From contig CANQJX010000044.1 in the NCBI GenBank assembly GCA_947624335.1, positions 1 through 10,423 of the forward strand: 10,423 nucleotides of DNA, read 5' to 3'. A program made the translations under genes and the position numbers. This document shows positions 1 to 7,176 of this stretch, piece after piece. The DNA is from an uncultured Marvinbryantia sp. (GTDB lineage Bacteria; Bacillota; Clostridia; Lachnospirales; Lachnospiraceae). The first letter of the stretch is position 1. Every line of letters starts with the position of its first letter. The notes under the pieces are model-generated. The model was given only the letters and a program-made list of their open reading frames with translations. It did no database searches and was not told the origin of the DNA.

Positions 1-139
1 GCTTCTTCGCGACAAATCCATCTGGGGCGCGGATCTGTACGAGGCCGGACTGGCGCAAAAGGTATGCGCATATTTTGGCGAACTGACCGCCGGGGTACAC
101 GCCGTGCGGCAGACGCTGGAAAGAGCGCTGCTTTCCTGA
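1..139 (+). CDS. C-terminal end of a mannitol dehydrogenase family sugar-acid reductase (tagaturonate/fructuronate reductase-like), partial
   Basis: An open frame (codons from position 2) runs in from the left edge and ends at TGA 137-139, giving about 45 residues. The peptide contains IWGADLYEAGLAQKV followed by a helical tail that includes the stretch TAGVHAVRQTLERAL. This matches the C-terminal helix region I recall for tagaturonate (altronate) and fructuronate reductases of the mannitol dehydrogenase family, where a W-G-x-D-L motif is followed by a G-L pair and a final amphipathic helix. These NAD-dependent cytoplasmic enzymes act in hexuronate breakdown. The catalytic part lies outside the window, so the exact substrate cannot be decided; mannitol-1-phosphate dehydrogenase is another possibility. 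The gene converges on the MATE gene, with only seven bases between the two stops. Confidence 0.55.
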   Translation, partial: LLRDKSIWGADLYEAGLAQKVCAYFGELTAGVHAVRQTLERALLS

Positions 140-146
140 TTTCCCG

Positions 147-1541
147 TTATTTTCCAAGACCGGCGCGGCTGCCCGAAGCAAAATCCGCAAACGGTCCGCC
201 GTACGTTTTCATCTTCTTCAAATAATAAAAGATAAACAGGATTGCCGTGCAAATCCACGAAACCGGATAATTCAGCACAATGGTCCGCAGGGACGGATAG
301 CGCGGCACAACCGCAAAAATCCAGGCAATCCGAAACAGGCAGACGCCAAACATAGTCAGCAGCATGGGAATCATAACGTCTCCCACCGCGCGCAGAGCGC
401 CGGAAAAGACTTCAACAAAGCTGAACACAAAATAGCACGGCGCGATTACCGCCATCATATCGACGCCGATCCGCACAACATCGGCATCCCGTGTAAAAAT
501 GCCGAACAGCGGGCCGCGAAACAGGAACAGCAGCAGACTGATAAAAACGGAAAACGCCTGATGCATCCCAAGGCAGATCCACGTTCCCTTTTTCATACGG
601 TCATAGCGTCCCGCGCCGTAATTCTGCCCGACAAATGTCGTGATGGAAATGCCGAACGCACCGTTAATCATCCAGAACAGCGCGTCCAGTTTCCCTTCCG
701 CCGCCCACGCGGCCGCGGCATCGGTTCCAAATCCGTTGATCGCGGTCTGAATCAGGATATTGGACAGGCTGTACATCACAGACTGCACGCCTCCGGGCAG
801 CCCGATCAGCAATTGCGATTTGAGCATCCTGCCCTTACAGGAAATCTCGCTGAAACGGAGTTTGTAAATATCGTCGGAGCGAACCAGCGCCCTGGTTACC
901 AGAACCGCGCTGACCGCCTGCGATATCAGCGTGGCAACCGCAGCTCCGCACACGCCCATGCGCAGGCCCGCCACCATCGCCAGATCCAGCACGATATTCA
1001 GCAGACAGCATACGATCAGATAATACAGCGGCCTTTTGGAATCGCCCAGCGCGCGCAAAATACCGGAGCCGATATTGTAGATAAACACAAATAATATGCC
1101 GGCAAAATAGAGGCGCAGATATAAGGAAGAAGGCGCCATCAGTTCCGCAGGCGTATTCATAAACCGCAGCATCGCGGGCGCAAGCGCAAGACCCAGTACC
1201 GTAAATGCGATTCCTCCGGCTATCGAAAAACCGTATGCGGTATGTAAAGCGCCGTTCAGATTTTTCTTATCGTTCGCCCCGTACAATTGCGATACGATCA
1301 CCCCGGCTCCGGCGGACAGCCCCGTAAAAAACCCTACCACCAGATTGACGATCTGCCCGGATGAACCGCCCACGCTGGCAAGCGCTTCTTTTCCGACAAA
1401 CCGCCCGACAATGACCATATCTACCGTATTATAAAGCTGCTGAAAAAATGTCCCCAGCAAAATAGGAAAGAAAAAGACAAGAAGCTGTTTCCAGATCACG
1501 CCTTCCGTAATCGGACGGACGGCGCTTTTTGCTTTTCCCAT
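147..1541 (-). CDS. MATE family multidrug/cation efflux transporter
   Basis: This 464-residue protein has the usual MATE length and layout: about twelve hydrophobic membrane segments in two six-helix halves (roughly residues 15-225 and 245-450) joined by a charged cytoplasmic loop. The first helix reads PILLGTFFQQLYNTVDMVIV, followed by a GRFVG turn, which is characteristic of DinF/NorM-like Bacillota MATE proteins; GLPGGVQSVMYSLSN opens the second half. Family members sit in the cytoplasmic membrane and export cationic drugs or metabolites using sodium or proton gradients. The substrate cannot be read from sequence. The start is well supported: AAAGGAGGAG lies just upstream of the ATG at 1541. 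The gene is divergent from the MalY/PatB lyase gene, so the two may be co-regulated, though each has its own promoter. It is clearly different from the second MATE protein in the window. Confidence 0.93.
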   Translation of the reverse strand: MGKAKSAVRPITEGVIWKQLLVFFFPILLGTFFQQLYNTVDMVIVGRFVGKEALASVGGSSGQIVNLVVGFFTGLSAGAGVIVSQLYGANDKKNLNGALHTAYGFSIAGGIAFTVLGLALAPAMLRFMNTPAELMAPSSLYLRLYFAGILFVFIYNIGSGILRALGDSKRPLYYLIVCCLLNIVLDLAMVAGLRMGVCGAAVATLISQAVSAVLVTRALVRSDDIYKLRFSEISCKGRMLKSQLLIGLPGGVQSVMYSLSNILIQTAINGFGTDAAAAWAAEGKLDALFWMINGAFGISITTFVGQNYGAGRYDRMKKGTWICLGMHQAFSVFISLLLFLFRGPLFGIFTRDADVVRIGVDMMAVIAPCYFVFSFVEVFSGALRAVGDVMIPMLLTMFGVCLFRIAWIFAVVPRYPSLRTIVLNYPVSWICTAILFIFYYLKKMKTYGGPFADFASGSRAGLGK

Positions 1542-1566
1542 AACGACTCCTCCTTTGGCTTTTTAC

Positions 1567-1595
1567 AGTATACTCCCCCGCATGGAAAATAGCAA
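1567..1595 (-). promoter_or_regulatory. Predicted sigma-A promoter of the first MATE gene
   Basis: On the minus strand, a TTGCTA -35 element (1590-1595) is separated by 17 bp from a TATACT -10 element (1567-1572). It lies about 26 bp upstream of the MATE start codon, leaving a short leader that contains the GGAGG site. Confidence 0.55.
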
Positions 1596-1608
1596 ACGCT
1601 CTTTTGAT

Positions 1609-1637
1609 TTGCCATACAGCAAAATCTATACTATAAT
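1609..1637 (+). promoter_or_regulatory. Predicted sigma-A promoter of the MalY/PatB-type gene
   Basis: A TTGCCA -35 element (1609-1614) and a perfect TATAAT -10 element (1632-1637) are 17 bp apart. An overlapping alternative (TTGATT at 1604-1609 with TATACT at 1627-1632, also 17 bp) exists but matches consensus less well. Transcription would start near 1644, shortly before the AGGAGG site at 1661-1666. Confidence 0.65.
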
Positions 1638-1673
1638 AAGGCGAGAAAAAACGCAGAATCAGGAGGATTTTGA

Positions 1674-2846
1674 ATGAAAAACCAGTTTGACAAAATAACG
1701 GACCGAAGAGGAACTGCGTCGCTGAAATGGGACGTTGCGAAAAACGAGCTGCCGATGTGGGTGGCGGATATGGATTTCCCCGCCGCTCCCGAAATCCGCG
1801 CCGAGCTGCAAAAGAAACTGGATCACGGTATTTTCGGTTATTCTGTCATCCCGAAAGAATGGAATCTGGCGATTGTAAACTGGTGGAAAAGACGGCATCA
1901 TTTTTGTATGGAACCGGACTGGCTAATCTTCTGTACCGGCGTTGTACCCGCATTGTCCAGCGCCGTGCGCAGGCTGACGATGCCGGGAGAATATGTGCTG
2001 GTTCAAACCCCTGTTTACAATATCTTTTTTCATTCCATCCAAAACAACGGCAGAAAGGTACTGGAAAATCCGCTTCTGTATAAAGACGGACTCTATTCCG
2101 TAGATTTTGAAGATCTGGAAAAAAAGCTCGCGGATCCGCAAACCACGCTGATGATTCTTTGCAATCCGCACAATCCGATCGGAAAAATCTGGGATCGTGA
2201 AACGCTGGCGCGTATCGGCCATCTTGCCGCCAAATATCATGTGACGGTGATCGCGGATGAGATCCACTGTGACCTCACCGATCCCAACAGGGAATATACT
2301 CCTTTTGCGTCCGTAAATGCAGAATGCCTGCAAGACAGCATTACCTGTATCGCGCCTACCAAAACCTTTAATCTGGCGGGAATCCAGTCCGCCGCAGTCT
2401 GCGTGCCGGATCCCGCGCTGCGTCAAAAAATGGAGCGCGCGTTAAACACGGACGACGTGGCGGAGCCAAACGTCTTTGCTATCCCCGCCGCGATCGCCGC
2501 CTTTACCAAAGGAGACGCATGGCTGGATGAACTGCGGGCCTATATTTACGAAAATAAACAGACGGCCGCCGCTTTTTTGAAAGAACGGCTGCCGCAGATT
2601 TATCCGGTTCCTTCCGACGCCACCTATCTGCTGTGGCTGGATTGCAGCGCCGTATGCAAAAACACGTCCGATCTGCAGGCCTTTCTCCGGCAAAAGACGG
2701 GACTTTATGTAACTGGCGGCGCGCAATACGGCGGGTCGGGCGAAAAATTTCTGCGCATGAATATTGCCTGTCCGCGCGAAACGTTAAAAGACGGGCTTGC
2801 GCGTCTTTTGGACGGAATCGCCTTATATCTGAAGGCGGGGGAATAA
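1674..2846 (+). CDS. patB: MalY/PatB family PLP-dependent C-S beta-lyase / aminotransferase
   Basis: This is a 390-residue fold-type I PLP enzyme, the usual length for the MalY/PatB group. Visible hallmarks are the N-terminal LPMWVADMDFPAAPEI stretch (about 26-41), the CNPHNPIG loop (163-170), the PLP phosphate/pyridine region ADEIHCDL (194-201), the Schiff-base lysine K230 in APTKTFNLAG, and the carboxylate-binding arginine R361 in RMNIACPR. Family members cleave cystathionine or cysteine conjugates to a thiol or homocysteine, pyruvate and ammonia, in the cytoplasm; some have moonlighting regulatory roles (E. coli MalY). No maltose genes are nearby, so a PatB-like cystathionine/cysteine-S-conjugate lyase role is the better inference. 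AGGAGG at 1661-1666, seven bases before the ATG, supports the start. The gene is divergent from the first MATE gene and ends inside a strong hairpin. Confidence 0.92.
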   Translation: MKNQFDKITDRRGTASLKWDVAKNELPMWVADMDFPAAPEIRAELQKKLDHGIFGYSVIPKEWNLAIVNWWKRRHHFCMEPDWLIFCTGVVPALSSAVRRLTMPGEYVLVQTPVYNIFFHSIQNNGRKVLENPLLYKDGLYSVDFEDLEKKLADPQTTLMILCNPHNPIGKIWDRETLARIGHLAAKYHVTVIADEIHCDLTDPNREYTPFASVNAECLQDSITCIAPTKTFNLAGIQSAAVCVPDPALRQKMERALNTDDVAEPNVFAIPAAIAAFTKGDAWLDELRAYIYENKQTAAAFLKERLPQIYPVPSDATYLLWLDCSAVCKNTSDLQAFLRQKTGLYVTGGAQYGGSGEKFLRMNIACPRETLKDGLARLLDGIALYLKAGE

Positions 2847-2857
2847 TCCCCCGCCTT
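2832..2857 (+). terminator. Strong hairpin at the end of the MalY/PatB gene, without a T-tract
   Basis: Perfectly complementary arms AAGGCGGGGGA (2832-2842) and TCCCCCGCCTT (2847-2857) leave a four-base loop, ATAA. The stop codon TAA at 2844-2846 sits in the loop. The GC-rich stem resembles an intrinsic terminator, but the bases that follow (GGTAGAATTC) are not a T-run, so efficient factor-independent termination is doubtful. It may instead protect the mRNA 3' end or separate the convergent genes. Confidence 0.4.
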
Positions 2858-2945
2858 GGTAGAATTCTATCTCATATCCCGCTTTCCCATCCTCCCAATC
2901 CCGCTCCGGCTTGACAAACCGCACCTCCGTCTCGCGGGCCGCGTC
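2850..2945 (-). pseudogene. Relic of a PepSY-domain protein
   Basis: Reading the minus strand directly after the TAG stop of the second MATE gene gives 32 stop-free codons, including TEVRFVKPERDWEDGK and AGYEIEFYQGG. This matches the second half of a PepSY domain as I know it from Bacillota: a strand ending in V-x-x-V-K, a D-(D/E)-D-G turn and a Y-E-(I/V)-E-F strand, normally followed by a glycine turn and an E-Y-(D/E)-Y-E-I-D-A strand. The final strand is missing because the frame runs into the hairpin and 3' end of the MalY/PatB gene. There is no signal peptide, no first half and no ribosome binding site, so this looks like a leftover of a deleted gene. The call rests on motif recognition in a short peptide. 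Confidence 0.45.
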
Positions 2946-4343
2946 CTAAACGCCCCCGCTCTTGCTTCCGGCAATCTGACCGGCGCTGACATCCGCGCGC
3001 AGGTTCTTTTGAATCACCGTGAAAAACAGAATCACAGTAAACGCGGAACCTGCCAGATCAGAAATCGTCCCCGCATAAAAAATGTTCTTTAAATCAGTTA
3101 AAAGCGGCAGGATAAAGATGCAGATGATATATACGCCTTTGCGGAACATAGACATCGGCAGCGCCTGACGCACCTTTCCCATCGCCGTTGTGCCGTCTAC
3201 CAGCGCAAACTGCACGGCCAGCCCCGGCAGTCCTATCGTATATTTCCGGATAAATTCAGACGCAAGCCCAATCCGGCGCGGATCGTTTAAAAACAGCCGG
3301 ACAAACGGCTGTACGGCCGTCTGCGATACTGCCAGAAGAATCAGCATATAGGACAGGCACAGCAAAAACACATACTGATAACACTGCATAACCTTGCGGT
3401 AATTTCCGGCGCCATAATGATAGCCGAACAGCGTTCCGCATCCGCTTGTAATCCCCTGTCCCGGACAGCCGGCAAGCACCATAAAACTCTGTACCACCGC
3501 GGCGCAGGCAATATAAGTATCCCCGTTTTGCGCGCCGCCGTATTTCCTAAGCTGCATATTTAAAAGAATCAGGATCATGTTGTCAAATACGGTGATCAGA
3601 AACGGCATAATCCCAATCCGCAGAATCGCCTTTACCATTCCGGCGCTGTATCCGCCAAAGCGGATCCGGATCGGCATATCTTTTTTCCGCAAATGGCAGA
3701 TCACAAACAGCATAGACACCGTCTGCGATACCACCGTTGCCGTCGCCGCTCCGGCAATTCCCATGTGAAACCCGTAAATAAACAGCGGATCCAGAGCCAC
3801 ATTGCAAAGCGCGCCGATCACCACGGAAATCATCCCGGTTTTTGCCCGTCCCTGCGCAAGAATAAACTGATTCAGGCCAAGCCCGCACAGAGACGCAAAC
3901 GTCCCGGTAATATAAATGGTCAGATATTTTTCCGCAAACGGATACATGGCGTCGCTGCATCCAAGCAGATAAAGCAGCGGTTTTTTCTGCGCCAGGATTC
4001 CCGCCGTCACGCAAAGGGAAATCACCGTCAGCATCAGCAGCGCATTGTTGATCGTTTTCTGCGCCGTTTCCCAATCCTTTCTGCCCATGCAAATGCTCAT
4101 ACAGGACGCGCCGCCAATCCCAACCATCATTGCAAACGCGGTAACCGCCGTAATCAGCGGCGCGCAGATTCCGACGGCAGCCAGCGCCAGACTGCCGTCT
4201 CCGGGGATATTTCCCACAAAAATACGATCCACAATACTGTATAAAATATTAAAAAACTGCGCCGCCATAGAAGGAATCCCCAAGCGCAGCACAAGCGCGG
4301 GAATCGGCGTATGTTCAAATTTTGCATAACCTTGCGCGCCCAT
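2946..4343 (-). CDS. MATE family efflux transporter (second, divergent copy)
   Basis: This is a 465-residue MATE protein with about twelve membrane segments. The first helix region reads LRLGIPSMAAQFFNILYSIV followed by DRIFVGNIPGDG, the standard MATE opening. GLGLNQFILAQGRAKTGM lies in the first half and GTLFGYHYGAGNYRKV in the second, both typical of the family. The frame stays open to 4418, but the ATG at 4341-4343 is preferred: GGGAGAG lies just upstream and the homologous region begins soon after it. The ATG overlaps, as TAATG, the stop of a short relic frame upstream. The gene follows the DHH phosphoesterase gene on the same strand with a 168-base gap and no clear promoter of its own, so read-through from the phosphoesterase promoter is plausible. 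It is flanked by gene relics on both sides. Substrate unknown. Confidence 0.93.
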   Translation of the reverse strand: MGAQGYAKFEHTPIPALVLRLGIPSMAAQFFNILYSIVDRIFVGNIPGDGSLALAAVGICAPLITAVTAFAMMVGIGGASCMSICMGRKDWETAQKTINNALLMLTVISLCVTAGILAQKKPLLYLLGCSDAMYPFAEKYLTIYITGTFASLCGLGLNQFILAQGRAKTGMISVVIGALCNVALDPLFIYGFHMGIAGAATATVVSQTVSMLFVICHLRKKDMPIRIRFGGYSAGMVKAILRIGIMPFLITVFDNMILILLNMQLRKYGGAQNGDTYIACAAVVQSFMVLAGCPGQGITSGCGTLFGYHYGAGNYRKVMQCYQYVFLLCLSYMLILLAVSQTAVQPFVRLFLNDPRRIGLASEFIRKYTIGLPGLAVQFALVDGTTAMGKVRQALPMSMFRKGVYIICIFILPLLTDLKNIFYAGTISDLAGSAFTVILFFTVIQKNLRADVSAGQIAGSKSGGV

Positions 4344-4474
4344 TATGTTCTCTCCCGTGATCTGTATACCCGCTGCCGGACAGCGGCCGCGGCAAACGCG
4401 GCGGCCGGAATCGTCCATCCCAGGCCGATCTCATACAGCGGCAGTACCTTCGCGCGGACTGCCGCCGTAACCAT
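4343..4474 (-). pseudogene. C-terminal relic of a BrnQ-like branched-chain amino acid carrier, or a 43-residue membrane peptide gene
   Basis: A short frame from ATG 4472-4474 to TAA 4343-4345 encodes 43 residues. Its middle reads VLPLYEIGLGWTIPAAAF and is followed by an alanine-rich hydrophobic stretch and a basic tail. The motif L-P-L-x(3)-G-L-G-W-x-x-P-A matches the last membrane segment of LIVCS/BrnQ sodium-coupled branched-chain amino acid carriers as I recall them, which are normally about 430 residues, so roughly 90% of the gene is gone. The fragment has a purine-rich site (GGGGAGGGG) just before its ATG, and its stop overlaps the start of the second MATE gene (TAATG). It could therefore still be translated and couple to MATE expression. 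A relic is the simplest reading; a functional single-pass small protein is the alternative. Confidence 0.45.
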
Positions 4475-4511
4475 CCGATACCCCTCCCCGCATCCGCTGC
4501 GCTTCTGTCTC

Positions 4512-5501
4512 TCAGGTAGAGAGCGCCTGCGGATAAAGTTCTCTCAGAACAGCTATGCAATGTTCCTGTACCTGTTCGTAGATTTTTGCCCCCTGCTTTT
4601 GTATGGCTTCTTTTGGCGCAAAACCGCCCGCCATGGAAGCGTGCCCGCCTCCGTTTCCCCATCCCTGCAGACAAAGTTCCGCAAGTTTTCCGGCATTTAG
4701 ATCCGGCTGTTCGCTACGGAAGCTGAATTTATATCCGTCCTTTCGCCCGGCAAAAAGAATGACCACTTCCACCTCGGCAATCGAGAGAAAAAAATCGCTC
4801 AAAATTGCCACCAGCGCGTCCGGGCATGCAAAATCCAAATAGGAAAACGCCGTTTTCCCATAAATACGAATATTCTCTATCGCCGCCCCATATGCCCGCA
4901 GATCGGCCAATTCCATATTATTGGACTCTAACTGCTTTAACAGCGCCGCGTCTGCGTACGGAAACAGATATGCGTACATCTGAATATCAAATTCCGTTAC
5001 GCCCCGGCTAAGCTGCAGCGTATCCATGCGGATCCCATACAGCAATGCTGTCGCGGTTTCTTTCGACGGCGTTACGTCCAGCGCTTTATAATATTCGGCA
5101 ATCAGCGACGCACAGGCGCCGGTAATCCGAATATCCGCATACTCGTAAACGGCTTCCCGAACAGTCGGGTGATGGTCGATCACAGCAAATTCATTTCCGG
5201 GCAGGTCGGTAACATTTCCGCCCTCCTTCTGACTATCCACCAGGATGATCCGGTCTGTCTTTTGCATCCGGCCGACAATTTCGCAATAGCGGTTCATTTG
5301 AATGCCAAGCAAACGAAGCATTTTTCCGCTGCTTAATTTATCGATTTCTCCCTCGTGGCACAGGTTCGCCTCAATTCCAAATCTCTCCAGCAGTTTTTGC
5401 AGGGCGAACGCGGAAGCGATCGCATCCGGATCCGGAAAGTTGTGCGTCTGGATCCATACGCTTCTGCCTTTGCATAATTCTACTAATTTCGTCTGCTCCA
5501 T
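4512..5501 (-). CDS. nrnA: DHH/DHHA1 family phosphoesterase, NrnA-like (oligoribonuclease / pAp phosphatase)
   Basis: This 329-residue cytoplasmic protein has an N-terminal DHH domain and a C-terminal DHHA1 domain, the usual NrnA size. Metal-binding motifs are visible: H20-x3-D24-x-D26 (THNFPDPDAIAS), D89 in ILVDSQ, the signature D109-H110-H111 in AVIDHHPT, and D160 in GIRMDT. The DHHA1 substrate motif GNGGGHASMAGG is at about 282-293. The family degrades 2-5 nt RNAs and, in many Bacillota, dephosphorylates 3'-phosphoadenosine 5'-phosphate; some relatives cleave cyclic dinucleotide products, so the physiological substrate is open. The frame is open to 5660, but the ATG at 5499-5501 is chosen because homology starts there and a strong promoter lies between the two candidates. 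The ribosome binding site is modest (AGGATTGG). It lies downstream of the MFS gene and upstream of the second MATE gene. Confidence 0.85.
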   Translation of the reverse strand: MEQTKLVELCKGRSVWIQTHNFPDPDAIASAFALQKLLERFGIEANLCHEGEIDKLSSGKMLRLLGIQMNRYCEIVGRMQKTDRIILVDSQKEGGNVTDLPGNEFAVIDHHPTVREAVYEYADIRITGACASLIAEYYKALDVTPSKETATALLYGIRMDTLQLSRGVTEFDIQMYAYLFPYADAALLKQLESNNMELADLRAYGAAIENIRIYGKTAFSYLDFACPDALVAILSDFFLSIAEVEVVILFAGRKDGYKFSFRSEQPDLNAGKLAELCLQGWGNGGGHASMAGGFAPKEAIQKQGAKIYEQVQEHCIAVLRELYPQALST

Positions 5502-5541
5502 TTGTTTTTCCAATCCTGTCCTTCTGTTGATTTTTGCTAAA

Positions 5542-5570
5542 ATTATACTGGGAAAAGCAGATAAAGTCAA
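5542..5570 (-). promoter_or_regulatory. Predicted sigma-A promoter of the DHH phosphoesterase gene
   Basis: On the minus strand, TTGACT (5565-5570) and a perfect TATAAT (5542-5547) are 17 bp apart. The expected start of transcription is near 5535, about 35 bases before the ATG at 5501, which argues against the longer reading frame upstream. This promoter may also serve the second MATE gene. Confidence 0.7.
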
Positions 5571-5634
5571 TCCGCGGTGCGGCGCGGCTTTTCTTATGCG
5601 AAGGCCTGAACCGGGCATGCCGTCCTGTTTTCCT

Positions 5635-6822
5635 TTAAGACAGCCGCCGCTTTTTTTCACAAAAAAGAAGAAAGAGCATCCATAGCAGAACCGCCGGGAA
5701 GATCATCCCGACCCGCAGGCCCGCGCGGATATGATTTCCTGCGCTTTGCGTAACGCGGCCGACAAGCCCCGGTCCAATGCTTCCGCCCAGATCTCCCGCC
5801 ATGGCAAGCAGCGCAAACATGGCCGTTCCGCCCATAGGGAATCTTTCCGATGAAATACTGATCGTTCCGGGCCACAGGATGCCGACGGAAAATCCGCATC
5901 CAACGCAGCCGATCAGGCCAACCAGCGGATGAGAGGAGAACGACGCCAGCAGATAGCACAGCATACACAAAATCCCGGAGCCGGCCATAAATTTCATCAG
6001 ATCCATCCGTTCTCCATATTTTCCAAAAATGACGCGGCTGATTCCCATTGTGACCGCAAACATGCAGGGACCGGCAAGATCCCCCAGCGTTTTCGACAGC
6101 CCAAGCGCCGCTTCCGCATACGCCGACGCCCACTGCGCCATTGCCAGCTCCGATGCGCCGGAACAGATCATCAGACAGACAGAGATCCAGAACAGCGGCT
6201 TTCGGAGCAGGCCCCGTATCCCCATCCCCCCGCCGTCCGCTACCAGACGCTCGATCGGGCAGGTGGCAAACTGATAGATATTCACTGCCGGGATCAGCGC
6301 CCACAATACAGCGAGCCATTTCCAGCTATCCATTCCAAAGACCGCAAAAAATGCGGTGGAAACCACAATTGTCCCTACGGAGCCCCAGCAGTAAAAGGAA
6401 TGAAGCAGACTCATCGTCGCTTCTTTATTCTCAAACGGACACGCTTCCACAATCGGACTGCACAGCACCTCGATCAGCCCGCTTCCAACCGCGTACACCA
6501 CGACGCTGCAAAGGATTCCCGCAAAGGCGTCCGGCAAAAGGTCCGGCAAAAAAGCAAGCCCGATCAGTCCCGCCGCGGCGCATACCTCGGAGGCCACAAC
6601 GCACGCGCGGTATCCGATCCTGTCCACAAATTTTGCGCAGAACAAATCAGTCAAAAGCTGGGTAAAGAAAAAACAGGTGGAAATAAGCGCGATATTGCCA
6701 AGCGAAATGCGGTATTCATAGTGAAATTTCAAAAATAACAGCGGCGCAAAATTCGCCGTGACCGCCTGAGTAATAAATCCCATATAACAGGCTCTTTTGG
6801 TTTTCTGATAATTCGGCATCAT
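5635..6822 (-). CDS. MFS transporter
   Basis: This 395-residue protein has the length and twelve-segment hydrophobic pattern of the major facilitator superfamily. After the second helix, CAKFVDRIGYRA (about 62-73) is a recognisable version of the MFS loop 2-3 motif A (G-x3-D-R-x-G-R/Y-R). A related ISRVIFGKYGERM loop follows in the second half, and a charged central loop (CPIERLVADGGG) joins the two halves. It sits in the cytoplasmic membrane; substrate and direction (sugar uptake versus efflux) cannot be decided from sequence. AGGAGAG lies eight bases before the first of two tandem ATG codons. It follows the 72-residue small gene by about 50 bases, and that pair is divergent from a LysR regulator, so LysR control is a reasonable inference. 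The C-terminus is basic (CEKKRRLS). Confidence 0.9.
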   Translation of the reverse strand: MMPNYQKTKRACYMGFITQAVTANFAPLLFLKFHYEYRISLGNIALISTCFFFTQLLTDLFCAKFVDRIGYRACVVASEVCAAAGLIGLAFLPDLLPDAFAGILCSVVVYAVGSGLIEVLCSPIVEACPFENKEATMSLLHSFYCWGSVGTIVVSTAFFAVFGMDSWKWLAVLWALIPAVNIYQFATCPIERLVADGGGMGIRGLLRKPLFWISVCLMICSGASELAMAQWASAYAEAALGLSKTLGDLAGPCMFAVTMGISRVIFGKYGERMDLMKFMAGSGILCMLCYLLASFSSHPLVGLIGCVGCGFSVGILWPGTISISSERFPMGGTAMFALLAMAGDLGGSIGPGLVGRVTQSAGNHIRAGLRVGMIFPAVLLWMLFLLFCEKKRRLS

Positions 6823-6847
6823 ATGATTTCTCTCCTATTCTGATTCC

Positions 6848-6853
6848 ATTATA
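6848..6853 (-). promoter_or_regulatory. Possible -10 element upstream of the MFS gene
   Basis: A perfect TATAAT on the minus strand lies 25 bases upstream of the MFS start codon, in the short gap after the 72-residue gene. No good -35 is found at 16-18 bp (best CTGAAA at 6871-6876), so a promoter here would need an activator. Otherwise the MFS gene is read from the promoter upstream of the small gene. Confidence 0.35.
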
Positions 6854-6872
6854 CAACAGCGCAGCTGCTTTT

Positions 6873-7091
6873 TCAGACCCAATTTTCAATTTTTGCCATC
6901 AGGTAATCCAGGCAGAATAGTTTTTGCCGGTCTTCTGCAAGCGCCTGCTTTTTGATTCTGCAAAATCGGCGCAGCAGACTTTCCCTGCCGCCTGCGTCAT
7001 CCGTATCGCAGCAATGCCGGTAGAGTGCGAGCATTTCCTCTGTCATGCCAGCCTCTTCTAATTTTTGGATCACTTCCAGTTTATTTTCCAT
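6873..7091 (-). CDS. Small helical protein (72 aa), LysR-adjacent, function unknown
   Basis: This 72-residue protein has no signal peptide or membrane segment. It is predicted to be entirely helical: helix one includes VIQKLEEAGMTEEMLALYRH, and after a glycine-containing break a longer amphipathic helix includes LLRRFCRIKKQALAEDRQKL and ends in FCLDYLMAKI. The second helix resembles the coiled-coil dimerisation helices at the C-termini of MerR regulators, but there is no DNA-binding domain. I recall uncharacterised clostridial proteins of this size and pattern encoded beside transcription regulators, but cannot name a family. AAGGGAGAA upstream of the ATG at 7091 supports translation. It is the first gene of the leftward run towards the MFS gene and is divergent from the LysR gene. 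It aligns with the 74-residue protein on the other side of LysR. Confidence 0.8.
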   Translation of the reverse strand: MENKLEVIQKLEEAGMTEEMLALYRHCCDTDDAGGRESLLRRFCRIKKQALAEDRQKLFCLDYLMAKIENWV

Positions 7092-7138
7092 ACCGGTTCT
7101 CCCTTGTTCTCCGTATGGGATGCAAAGACATCCTGTAC

Positions 7139-7176
7139 ATTTATTATGTTACATGGCCTCTTGACGTATAATAAAT
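7139..7176. promoter_or_regulatory. AT-rich inverted repeat, candidate LysR operator
   Basis: Nine-base arms ATTTATTAT (7139-7147) and ATAATAAAT (7168-7176) are perfect inverted copies separated by 20 bp in the LysR/small-gene intergenic region. The right arm lies just downstream of the LysR -35 element. A second dyad, TTATG (7179-7183) with CATAA (7197-7201), spans the LysR -10. LysR-type proteins commonly bind such AT-rich dyads between divergent genes to repress themselves and activate the neighbour. Confidence 0.4.

Noticed and set aside
561..1094. Plus-strand open frame inside the first MATE gene
   Set aside because: Antisense shadow with no domain or ribosome binding site; the MATE reading is unambiguous.
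4344..4418. Upstream extension of the second MATE frame by 25 codons
   Set aside because: The extra residues are G/R-rich and unlike MATE N-termini, whereas the ATG at 4341-4343 has GGGAGAG at a good distance. This stretch is better explained by the BrnQ-like relic in another frame.
5502..5660. Upstream extension of the DHH phosphoesterase frame by 53 codons
   Set aside because: The extension overlaps the end of the MFS gene, lacks homology to the family N-terminus, and contains a strong promoter (TTGACT, 17 bp, TATAAT) whose transcript would begin after it.
5929..6738. Long open frame on the plus strand opposite the MFS gene (269 codons)
   Set aside because: Its composition is rich in R, H, Q and P, as expected for the antisense of a hydrophobic membrane protein gene. 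There is no recognisable domain, and the opposite strand has a clear MFS protein with a good ribosome binding site.
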